A stretch of DNA of 9,608 bases from Chloroflexota bacterium (GTDB lineage: Bacteria > Chloroflexota > Dehalococcoidia > GIF9 > AB-539-J10): contig JADFUX010000070.1 of assembly GCA_015222255.1 (NCBI GenBank), positions 1-9,608 of the forward strand, in the 5' to 3' direction. The translations under genes and the position numbers were made by a program. Numbering within the stretch: the stretch's first letter is position 1; each line of letters begins with the position of its first letter. The notes beneath the pieces are model-generated. The model saw only the letters and a list, made by a program, of their open reading frames with translations, was not told the DNA's origin and did no database searches. This document shows, piece after piece, positions 1 through 6,193 of this stretch.

Positions 1-1
1 A

Positions 2-103
2 TTTGGCAGCCAGCCTTATCTCGTCAATGAATTGAGAGACAGATTGACTGGGGAGCCAGCGGGTAAGGCTTTCGTAGACTCGGCTAAGCCAGTATCCAGG
101 TAG
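2..103 (+). CDS. Possible C-terminal tail of an upstream gene (partial)
   Basis: This frame is open from the left edge of the window to a TAG stop at 101-103 and would encode the last 33 residues of a protein, ending in AKPVSR. The other forward frame I checked, starting at base 1, stops at 28-30. The composition (charged, with a segment reading YLVNELRDRLTG) is compatible with a real protein end, but it is too short to assign a family. It could equally be a chance open frame. If real, the upstream gene ends about 250 bp before the histidine kinase, so the kinase probably has its own promoter. Confidence 0.25.
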   Translation, partial: FGSQPYLVNELRDRLTGEPAGKAFVDSAKPVSR

Positions 104-218
104 CCCTGACACAGTATTAGAATGGAGCTTATTTGGATTCTACGTTGGTGGTGTTGGCAACAGTGGATTCAAATTTTTGGTGTAAATGCGAACTCACTAC
201 GAAGGCGTGAGAACGTAT

Positions 219-247
219 TTGACAGGAGCACTATGCAGTTGTATCTT
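219..247 (+). promoter_or_regulatory. Candidate sigma70-type promoter upstream of the sensor kinase
   Basis: A perfect -35 hexamer TTGACA (219-224) is followed after 17 bp by TATCTT (242-247), which matches the -10 consensus at four of six positions including the first TA and the last T. Transcription would start near 254, about 100 bp before the kinase ATG at 355. The spacing is ideal and no better pair was seen in the leader. This is a motif match only; a chance match cannot be excluded. Confidence 0.38.
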
Positions 248-264
248 ACATTGTGTAGTTGTAT
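237..264 (+). repeat. Direct repeat pair AGTTGTAT, 20 bp apart
   Basis: The octamer AGTTGTAT occurs at 237-244 and again at 257-264, a centre-to-centre distance of exactly 20 bp, or about two helical turns. The first copy overlaps the candidate -10 element and the second lies just after the predicted start site. Two same-face half-sites at a promoter are a plausible operator, for example for autoregulation by the response regulator encoded downstream. No binding data or conserved motif supports this, and the region is T/G-rich, so chance is possible. Confidence 0.25.
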
Positions 265-354
265 GAGAAGTGTGTGTTTCGCATCGATGCTTGGTGGTAG
301 CTGGAAGGCGGGAAGTGGTGGAAAGGGATATGTTTACGTCAACAGGAGCTAAGG

Positions 355-2025
355 ATGGCTAAAAGAAGGAAGACAGCAATTCATCGAACCCCTGGACTTG
401 TAGGTATTGACATAAGCGTGCAGGATGTAACGGATGGCATAGAGGACAAGCTTCTCATCATCGACAGTGAATACCGGGTCAGGTTTGCTAACTTAGCCAT
501 GCGATACGAGTTTCACGAAGGCGCTGAGTCGCCTATTGGCAGGCGTTGCTATGAGGTCCTCCATAACAGGGACAAGCCCTGCAGTTCCCCCTTATGGGAA
601 TGCCCGCTAAGAAAAGTACTGGAAAGCGGCAGCCTAACGAGAATTGTCCATCCTGATCTTAGCATTGGTGCTGACAGCACCTTGGATAGGAATATCAAGA
701 TCACCATGTGGCCGCTGAAAGACAGTCATGGTGAGATGGACGCAATTGTCGAAGTGAGAAGAGACGTTACTGCGGAAACAGAAGTGGAGAAGGAGGCTCT
801 GAAGCGACATGACAATCTCGATGCCTTGAGTCGCATTTCCTCCGCCGTGAGTGGATTATGGGATTTGGATGCTATCCTGAACGTGGCGCTGGATATTGTG
901 CTTCAGGTCTTCAGCAGTAGCATCGGGGGAATACTGCTTTTCGATGAACGAGTTCAAAAACTATGTTACAAAGCGCACCGTGGCCTCTCTGCCGAATATG
1001 TCGGAGAGATGTGTCTCACTATGGGTGATGGGGTGGCAGGAAGGGTAGCCCAAACGGGGGAGCCTGTTCTGTTAGAAGACATCTCCAAGGACCCGTATGC
1101 CACTCGCCCTGATTTGATAAAAGCCGAAGGTCTTAAGGCATTCGTTAGCGTCCCCTTGAAAGCGAAGGAAAGGGTTGTGGGCGTGATGAATGTCGCCAGC
1201 TATTCGCCTGGTCAATTTGGTTCGGGTGACATGTACCTCTTGAACTCCATTGGCTGCCAACTAGGCATAGCGGTTGAGCAGGCAGAATTGTATGAAAGGT
1301 TGAACGCTGCTAGGGAAAGATACCAGATGTTGCTGAGGCAGGCGGTTACTATCCAGGAGCAGGAGCGAAGAAGAGTTGCCAGAGAGTTACATGACGAAAC
1401 CAGTCAAGACCTCACTGCCTTGGCGCTGAATCTGCAGGCAGTCAGTGAAATGATGGAAATGGGCAACGTTGAGAATGTGGAAATCAAGGCGACATTGAAG
1501 AGGGCTCACACCATAGCGGTTCATGCAAGCGCCGAGGTAGCCAGGCTAATAAGGGAACTGCGCCCTACCTTATTAGATACATTAGGGCTAGCCGCTGCTG
1601 TTCATAATCTTGCTGAGACTAATCTAGGCTCCCAGGGCATTAATGTGTCAACGGAGTTTGAAGGGATGGATCAGCGTTTGCCTGCAGAAACTGAGTTGGC
1701 GCTTTTCCGCATTGCCCAAGAAGCTATCAGCAATATTGTGAGGCACTCGGAGGCAAGAAATGCCAGTGTCCGTCTCGAGTGCAATGACAGTGAATGTGTT
1801 TTGAGGGTTGAGGATAACGGCAAGGGTTTTGATGTTAGCGAGATTACAAGTATTGACGCAGGCGGCCGTGGGGCTGGTATGTTCGGGATGAAGGAGAGGG
1901 TAACCATGGTGGGTGGCACTTGCTCGTGCCAATCTCAGCCGGGGCAAGGGGCTAGAGTCATTGCCAGGGTTCCCATAACTAGGAGCGGAGCCGATGGAGA
2001 AGATAAGAGTACTGGTAGTGGATGA
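355..2025 (+). CDS. Cytoplasmic PAS-GAF sensor histidine kinase (NarX/DegS-like, HisKA_3 type)
   Basis: This 556-aa protein is a two-component sensor kinase that should autophosphorylate and pass the phosphate to the response regulator encoded next. Residues about 25-145 form a PAS domain carrying a Cys/His cluster (C65, H70, C76, C83). Residues about 155-306 are a GAF domain. A short helix leads to the HisKA_3 dimerisation domain with the motif ELHDE, where H346 is the predicted phosphorylation site. The C-terminal HATPase has an N-box (E456 to N460), the ATP-lid motif VEDNGKGF (485-492) and a GxGMFGMKER motif. I see no signal peptide or transmembrane helix, so the input is likely intracellular, such as redox state, a small ligand or a metal. 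The start at 355 is supported by AGGAG at 344-348, six bases upstream. The reading frame overlaps the regulator gene by 32 bp, implying translational coupling. The ligand is unknown. Confidence 0.93.
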   Translation: MAKRRKTAIHRTPGLVGIDISVQDVTDGIEDKLLIIDSEYRVRFANLAMRYEFHEGAESPIGRRCYEVLHNRDKPCSSPLWECPLRKVLESGSLTRIVHPDLSIGADSTLDRNIKITMWPLKDSHGEMDAIVEVRRDVTAETEVEKEALKRHDNLDALSRISSAVSGLWDLDAILNVALDIVLQVFSSSIGGILLFDERVQKLCYKAHRGLSAEYVGEMCLTMGDGVAGRVAQTGEPVLLEDISKDPYATRPDLIKAEGLKAFVSVPLKAKERVVGVMNVASYSPGQFGSGDMYLLNSIGCQLGIAVEQAELYERLNAARERYQMLLRQAVTIQEQERRRVARELHDETSQDLTALALNLQAVSEMMEMGNVENVEIKATLKRAHTIAVHASAEVARLIRELRPTLLDTLGLAAAVHNLAETNLGSQGINVSTEFEGMDQRLPAETELALFRIAQEAISNIVRHSEARNASVRLECNDSECVLRVEDNGKGFDVSEITSIDAGGRGAGMFGMKERVTMVGGTCSCQSQPGQGARVIARVPITRSGADGEDKSTGSG

Positions 2026-2647
2026 TCACACCGTCGTGCGGGATGGCATCTGCGCCTTGCTAGCGTTGGCTGGAGATATAGAGGTGGTTGGCGAAGCAGA
2101 AAATGGCAGAGAAGCACTTGATAGAGTCAGAGAGCTTGTTCCCGATGTGGTGCTAATGGACGTGGCCATGCCTACCATGGATGGGTTGGAAGCGACGCGC
2201 AGAATACATAGAGAATTCCCTCAGACAAAGGTACTGGCACTCAGTCAATATGATGACAGGGAGTACGTTTTCTCCATTGTGGAGGCAGGAGCCCAAGGCT
2301 TCATCAGCAAGACAGCAGCATCTTCAGAGGTTGTTTCCGGTATTCGGGCTGTTCAGCGTGGAGATTCCTTCTTGTCCCCGTCTGTGGCCAAGCTTCTGGT
2401 TGAACACTATCAAGCGGGGGCAAGTGTAAGGAAGAGTCAGGATCCCTACAGCCAGTTAACAGGCAGAGAAAGGGAGATACTTAAGTTGCTGGCCGAAGGG
2501 TATACTAGTCAAGAAATAGCCGATACGTTGATAATCAGCCCCAAGACTGTGGAGGGGCATAAGACTAACCTCATGTCCAAGCTAGATATCCACAACCGCA
2601 TTGACCTGGTCAAGTATGCCTTGCGCAAAGGCATTATTACCGTCTAA
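1994..2647 (+). CDS. NarL/FixJ-family response regulator (receiver + LuxR-type HTH)
   Basis: This 217-aa DNA-binding response regulator is the evident partner of the kinase it overlaps. The receiver domain (residues 1-120) has the acidic pair D10/D11, phospho-acceptor D56 in the motif LMDVAMP, switch residue S84 and conserved K106. A linker leads to a LuxR-type helix-turn-helix at about 150-215, with the signature LTGREREILKLLAEGYTSQE and then SPKTVEGHK. Length and layout are normal for the NarL family, and all key receiver residues are present. The ATG at 1994 follows GGAG runs at 1982-1985 and 1987-1990 and is the natural start, because MEKIRVLVVDDH is a standard receiver N-terminus. Its targets cannot be read from the sequence. 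Likely candidates are its own promoter and the redox operon 420 bp downstream on the same strand. Confidence 0.95.
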   Translation: MEKIRVLVVDDHTVVRDGICALLALAGDIEVVGEAENGREALDRVRELVPDVVLMDVAMPTMDGLEATRRIHREFPQTKVLALSQYDDREYVFSIVEAGAQGFISKTAASSEVVSGIRAVQRGDSFLSPSVAKLLVEHYQAGASVRKSQDPYSQLTGREREILKLLAEGYTSQEIADTLIISPKTVEGHKTNLMSKLDIHNRIDLVKYALRKGIITV

Positions 2648-2893
2648 AACCGCTGTCTGTCTTTCCTACAGTGCTGTTCTCCTCCTGCAAGCCGCTCCGT
2701 ACTGACAAGGTCTTCGAACCAAACAAATAGGGGAGTCATCCAGGGAAATCAGGGTAATATTCTCTCCCGTTTTGGGGTGAAGACCTCTATGCTGTCCTAC
2801 AGATACCTCTTATTCTTAGAGGGGACATATTGTCTGAACCCGGCAGCAACAAAGGAGGCACGGCTGAAAAATGCAGCGCCGACTGTAACTGTA
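2648..2893. other. Non-coding spacer between the response regulator and the receiver remnant
   Basis: I find no convincing gene, terminator or promoter in this stretch. GGGAG and CTCCC segments around 2732-2768 could pair, but the loop is about 30 bases and no T-run follows. A CTGACA at 2702-2707 resembles a -35 box, but no acceptable -10 lies 16-18 bp downstream. The redox operon therefore either has a promoter of a type I cannot recognise in this spacer or is read through from the two-component genes. Confidence 0.4.
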
Positions 2894-3055
2894 GATGAGC
2901 AAGGGAACATCCTTGCCAGCGAGCAAGCGGGAGCATTTGGCTTCGTCCGTAAGGAAAGCGGTGACTCTCAGCTCCTGGCCGGTATCAGAGCCGCCAGGCG
3001 GGGACCGTACTCTAGACATTCCGTCATGTTGGAGATACTGGCTAACAAAGAGTAG
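2777..3055 (+). pseudogene. Decayed response-regulator receiver fragment
   Basis: The frame is open from a GTG at 2777 (no Shine-Dalgarno visible) to the TAG at 3053-3055 and would encode 92 residues. From about residue 40 (base 2894) it aligns without gaps to the second half of the receiver of the intact regulator upstream. The stretch QAGAFGFVRKESGDSQLLAGIRA matches EAGAQGFISKTAASSEVVSGIRA residue for residue in pattern, including the conserved receiver Lys. The acidic pocket, the phospho-acceptor Asp and the whole HTH output domain are missing, and the first 35 or so residues match nothing I recognise. The simplest reading is a remnant of a duplicated or independently acquired NarL-type regulator. 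A short expressed protein is possible but unlikely. Its stop overlaps the ribosome-binding site of the next gene. Confidence 0.6.
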
Positions 3056-3060
3056 AAGGA
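3054..3060 (+). promoter_or_regulatory. Ribosome binding site deciding a TTG start
   Basis: AGAAGGA at 3054-3060 lies seven bases before the TTG at 3068. No ATG or GTG occurs near this point in the frame, and the [2Fe-2S] domain begins immediately after it (QTVTITLDGREV). The TTG is therefore the best start for the FdhA-like protein. Confidence 0.6.
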
Positions 3061-3067
3061 TATTGAT

Positions 3068-5716
3068 TTGCAGACAGTAACCATCACCCTTGATGGCCGA
3101 GAGGTAAGTGGTTATCCAGGAATGACCATCCTGGAGCTGGCGCGGGAATCAGGCGTAAATATTCCCACGCTCTGCCATGACCCCCATTTGACTCCAATCG
3201 GTGCTTGCCGGGTATGTTTGGTGGAAGATGAACGAACCGGCGCTATGCTGGCATCCTGTGTCGCGCCTATAGCGGCGGGGATGGTAATCAACACCAATTC
3301 GTCTAGAGTTATGGACCACCGAAAAAACATAGTCAAGCTGATGCTGTCCAGTCATCCTGATTCCTGCCTCGTGTGTGACAAAGGCAACCGCTGCGAATTG
3401 CGCCAGATTGCCGCGGATATGGGTATTGGATTGGTGGAATTCCAGAGGATTCCTCAGATGGCTACTATCCAGGAGGTCAACCCTTTCCTTGAAAGAGATT
3501 TGAGCAAGTGCATACTGTGTGCCAAGTGTATTCGAGCATGCCAGGAGCTGGTCGTTGAGGGTGCTATTGACTACTTTCAGCGAGGATTTGGTACCAGACC
3601 GGCAACATGGAACAATGTGCCGCTGGAAAATTCGGAGTGCACTTTCTGTGGCACTTGTGTTGCATTGTGTCCGACAGGTGCCCTCACCGAGAGGGAGAAG
3701 CTATATAGAGGGACGACTAAGACTACTGTTGAGACAACCTGTCCCTTCTGTGGCTGTGGGTGCAGTATTTGCCTGGAAGTCAAAGATGACTACGTAGTAC
3801 GCGTTACGCCAGCCAAGGACAGTCCGGTGAATAAGGGGACGCTTTGCGTGAAGGGAAGCTATGGCTGCGATTTCATCCATAGCCAGGATAGGTTGACCAA
3901 ACCCTTGGTTAAGTATAATGGCAACTTTGAGGCAGTGTCTTGGGAAGAAGCCTTAGGACTGGTAGCCGCTCGATTCAAGAAAATAAAGGGTGAATACGGC
4001 AGCAGCAGCCTAGCTGTCCTTGGCTCTTCCAAGTGCACTAACGAAGAGAACTATCTGTTACAGAGATTCGCCAGATGCGTGCTGGGCACCAATAATGTTG
4101 ACAATGGCAGTCGGCTGTATAGTTCTGCCAGTCGGGTAGGGCTGGGCTCCTCGATTGGGTTCTCTGGGACGACGAATGACCTCGATGATTTGGAGCAATC
4201 AGAGGTAATAATGGTTATCGGAGCTGACCCGGTTTCCTCAGCGCCTGCCGCTGGGTATGCGATAAAGCGTGCCGCCAAATACAAAGGTGCCAAGTTAATA
4301 TTGATAGACCCTCGACGAACAAAGCTCGCCTCGTTTGCGCAGCTCTGGCTACGACCCAAGGTCGGTACTGACGTGGCTCTTATGAATGGCCTGGCCAAGG
4401 TGATTCTTGATGAAGGCTTGCTGGATGAGGAATCCATTGCCAGAAGGACGGACAACTTCGAGGCTTTTTGCCGCAATTTGGAAATGTATTCTCTTGAGTA
4501 TGTGAAAGAGATTACTGGTGTTCCCACCGAGGAGATTGCTATGGCAGCTCGCCTGTATGCTAAGGCGAGCCGGGCAGCAATTGTCTATGGCACGGGCATT
4601 ACACAGTATATGACTGGAACTGAGGGAGTGAAGGCTCTGGCAAATCTGGCCCTGTTGACGGGGAATAGTAGGCATGGGGGAGGTGGTATTTATGCGCTGC
4701 AAAGGGAGAATAATGCGCAAGGCGCTTGTGACATGGGAACGCTGCCTGATTTCCTGCCTCGATACCAGAGAGTGGCGGATTCCGGGGCAAGAAGAAAGTT
4801 CGAACAACGCTGGGGAGTAAGCTTGCCAGGTGACCGCGGGTTAACAGCCCTGGAAATTGTGGAGCAGGCAAGAGAGGGCAAGATCAAGGGCGTATACATT
4901 GTAGGAGAGAATCCCGCCCTGAGCTTTCCAGATTCAGGACTGATTGCAGAGATTCTAGCTTCACTTGATTTCCTCGTAGTGCAGGATATGTTCCTTACGG
5001 AAACAGCCAGACTGGCAAATGTGGTTCTGCCTGCGGCAAGCTTCGCTGAAAAGGAGGGAACATTTACTAACTTTGAGGGGAGGGTGCAGAAGGTGCGCAA
5101 GGCAATCGAACCTCTGGGTGAAAGCTTGCCGGATGGGGAGATAATCCTTCGCCTGGCTGAGAGAATGGGGGCTCCGATGCCATATTCCTCTCCGCAGCAG
5201 GTTATGGAGGAACTAGATGAGTTGGTTCCCTTACGGGAGGACGTTGGCTATGCGGAATCAGAGAGAAGGAGGAGCATCTATGGGGGCCAACTCCTGAAGG
5301 ATTTTGCCCGTTTTTGCCCAGTTGAATATGTCCCACAGGCAAGGACAAACGGGGATTATCCGTTTACTTTGCTGACCGGGGTTACGCTTTTCCATTTGGG
5401 CACTGGCTCCAGAACGTCAAGAGCTTCACGTTTGAGGAAATTCTCTTCACAGGCTTTTGTGGAAATCGGTGAATTTGATGCCGAAAAGCTTGGAGTTAAC
5501 CACGGCGATAAGGTCAAAGTCATTTCGCCTGTGGCTGAATTGACTAGTGCAGTTACAATTACTGACACGCTCCCCCAAGGAACAGTTTTCATGCCCCTCT
5601 CATTTCCGGACAATCCCGTTACTAGGCTATTCAGCATCTCTTTAGACCCTGAGGCAAAAACGCCTTCGCTCAAAGCATGCCATGTAAGGATAGAAAGGAT
5701 AGAACCTAATGGATGA
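3068..5716 (+). CDS. FdhA/NuoG-type molybdopterin oxidoreductase-like subunit lacking the formate active site
   Basis: This 882-aa soluble protein has the full architecture of the catalytic subunit of NAD-dependent formate dehydrogenases. A [2Fe-2S] domain has C36, C47, C50 and C64. A NuoG-type His-Cys3 cluster site has H96, C100, C103 and C109. Two ferredoxin-like [4Fe-4S] sites have C148/151/154/158 and C191/194/197/201. The molybdopterin-domain [4Fe-4S] site has C225, C228, C232 and C261, with Lys263 after it. The molybdopterin fold follows (for example QGACDMG at 551-557, then a TNFEGRVQ segment), ending in a molydopterin dinucleotide-binding C-terminal domain. The active site is altered: aligned to E. 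coli FdhF, Sec140 is Tyr351, His141 is Ser352, Arg333 is Gln545 and Gln335 is Glu547. The Tyr codon is TAT, so hidden selenocysteine is excluded. Automatic annotation will probably say formate dehydrogenase alpha subunit, which I doubt. It may be an Fe-S electron conduit or act on another substrate. The gene overlaps the next by 8 bp. Confidence 0.9.
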   Translation: MQTVTITLDGREVSGYPGMTILELARESGVNIPTLCHDPHLTPIGACRVCLVEDERTGAMLASCVAPIAAGMVINTNSSRVMDHRKNIVKLMLSSHPDSCLVCDKGNRCELRQIAADMGIGLVEFQRIPQMATIQEVNPFLERDLSKCILCAKCIRACQELVVEGAIDYFQRGFGTRPATWNNVPLENSECTFCGTCVALCPTGALTEREKLYRGTTKTTVETTCPFCGCGCSICLEVKDDYVVRVTPAKDSPVNKGTLCVKGSYGCDFIHSQDRLTKPLVKYNGNFEAVSWEEALGLVAARFKKIKGEYGSSSLAVLGSSKCTNEENYLLQRFARCVLGTNNVDNGSRLYSSASRVGLGSSIGFSGTTNDLDDLEQSEVIMVIGADPVSSAPAAGYAIKRAAKYKGAKLILIDPRRTKLASFAQLWLRPKVGTDVALMNGLAKVILDEGLLDEESIARRTDNFEAFCRNLEMYSLEYVKEITGVPTEEIAMAARLYAKASRAAIVYGTGITQYMTGTEGVKALANLALLTGNSRHGGGGIYALQRENNAQGACDMGTLPDFLPRYQRVADSGARRKFEQRWGVSLPGDRGLTALEIVEQAREGKIKGVYIVGENPALSFPDSGLIAEILASLDFLVVQDMFLTETARLANVVLPAASFAEKEGTFTNFEGRVQKVRKAIEPLGESLPDGEIILRLAERMGAPMPYSSPQQVMEELDELVPLREDVGYAESERRRSIYGGQLLKDFARFCPVEYVPQARTNGDYPFTLLTGVTLFHLGTGSRTSRASRLRKFSSQAFVEIGEFDAEKLGVNHGDKVKVISPVAELTSAVTITDTLPQGTVFMPLSFPDNPVTRLFSISLDPEAKTPSLKACHVRIERIEPNG

Positions 5717-6191
5717 AGTGAAGATAGCGGCGGAAGCTGACCTTACACGAATAAACGAGATCGTGGCTGAATACAGCGAGGAGAAGTGGGCTCTAATACC
5801 GCTGCTGCAAAGAATCCAGAATGAGGTCGGGTACATCCCCCCCCAGTCTGTACCAATCATAGCCAGTGCTGTGGGGCTCTTTCCCAGTCAAGTGCAAGGA
5901 GTTATCTCTTTCTATGCGCAGCTTTATACGGAGCCGCGCGGAAGGAACGTGATCAGGGTGTGTCGGGGAACAGCCTGCCATGTGCGGGGAGGGAAGACGA
6001 TACTGAAATTAGTGAAGCAGCATGTGGGCTTAGAGGAGGGTGAGACCACCCCCGACCTTGAGTATACTCTGGAGACTGTCGCCTGCATCGGCGTTTGTGC
6101 CCTGGCACCGAACATAGTAGTCGGTGATCGCGTCTACGGTCACATGAACCCCAAGAAGGTAGAGCAATTGTTCAAGAAGAGTGGAGGTTAA
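5709..6191 (+). CDS. nuoE: NuoE-type [2Fe-2S] thioredoxin-like subunit (HydC/NuoE family)
   Basis: This 160-aa protein is the 24-kDa-type subunit that partners NuoF in NADH-oxidising modules of complex I, bifurcating hydrogenases and NAD-dependent formate dehydrogenases. After a helical N-terminal region (WALIPLLQRIQNEVGYIPP), the thioredoxin-like fold carries the [2Fe-2S] ligands C85 and C90 (CRGTAC) and C126 and C130 (CIGVC). Length and motif spacing are normal. The ATG at 5709 lies inside the end of the FdhA-like gene (8-bp overlap), with GAAAGGA at 5693-5699 as ribosome-binding site. Only two bases separate its stop from the start of the NuoF fusion gene, so the three subunits should be co-translated. 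In bifurcating enzymes this cluster sits near the NuoF FMN and may help to gate electron flow. With no quinone-reducing membrane subunits in the window, it is probably part of a soluble complex and not of respiratory complex I. Confidence 0.93.
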   Translation: MDEVKIAAEADLTRINEIVAEYSEEKWALIPLLQRIQNEVGYIPPQSVPIIASAVGLFPSQVQGVISFYAQLYTEPRGRNVIRVCRGTACHVRGGKTILKLVKQHVGLEEGETTPDLEYTLETVACIGVCALAPNIVVGDRVYGHMNPKKVEQLFKKSGG

Positions 6192-6193
6192 GG

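Noticed and set aside
122..352. A 76-codon frame just upstream of the sensor kinase whose start is Trp-rich (MELIWILRWWCWQQW), superficially like a leader peptide for attenuation
   Set aside because: It has no ribosome-binding site, the candidate promoter lies inside it, no terminator/antiterminator hairpins follow, and its composition looks like translated non-coding DNA. The downstream gene has no link to tryptophan.
2702..2760. Promoter-like elements (CTGACA at 2702 and TAATAT at 2755) before the redox operon
   Set aside because: The two are too far apart to pair, and neither has an acceptable partner at 16-18 bp spacing.
2731..2768. Possible terminator after the response regulator (GGGAG pairing with CTCCC)
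   Set aside because: The stem is only about five pairs with a loop near 30 bases, and no T-run follows.
4051..4807. Long antisense frames of 158 and 152 codons within the FdhA-like gene
   Set aside because: They are shadows of a gene with clear conserved domains, have no family resemblance, and overlap each other. Similar antisense frames at 6889-7398, 8210-8725 and 8827-9339 are rejected for the same reason.
3068..5716. Straight annotation as a NAD-dependent formate dehydrogenase, possibly with selenocysteine
   Set aside because: The catalytic position is a TAT tyrosine codon, not TGA or a Cys codon, and the neighbouring His, Arg and Gln are also replaced. There is no in-frame TGA to be read as Sec.
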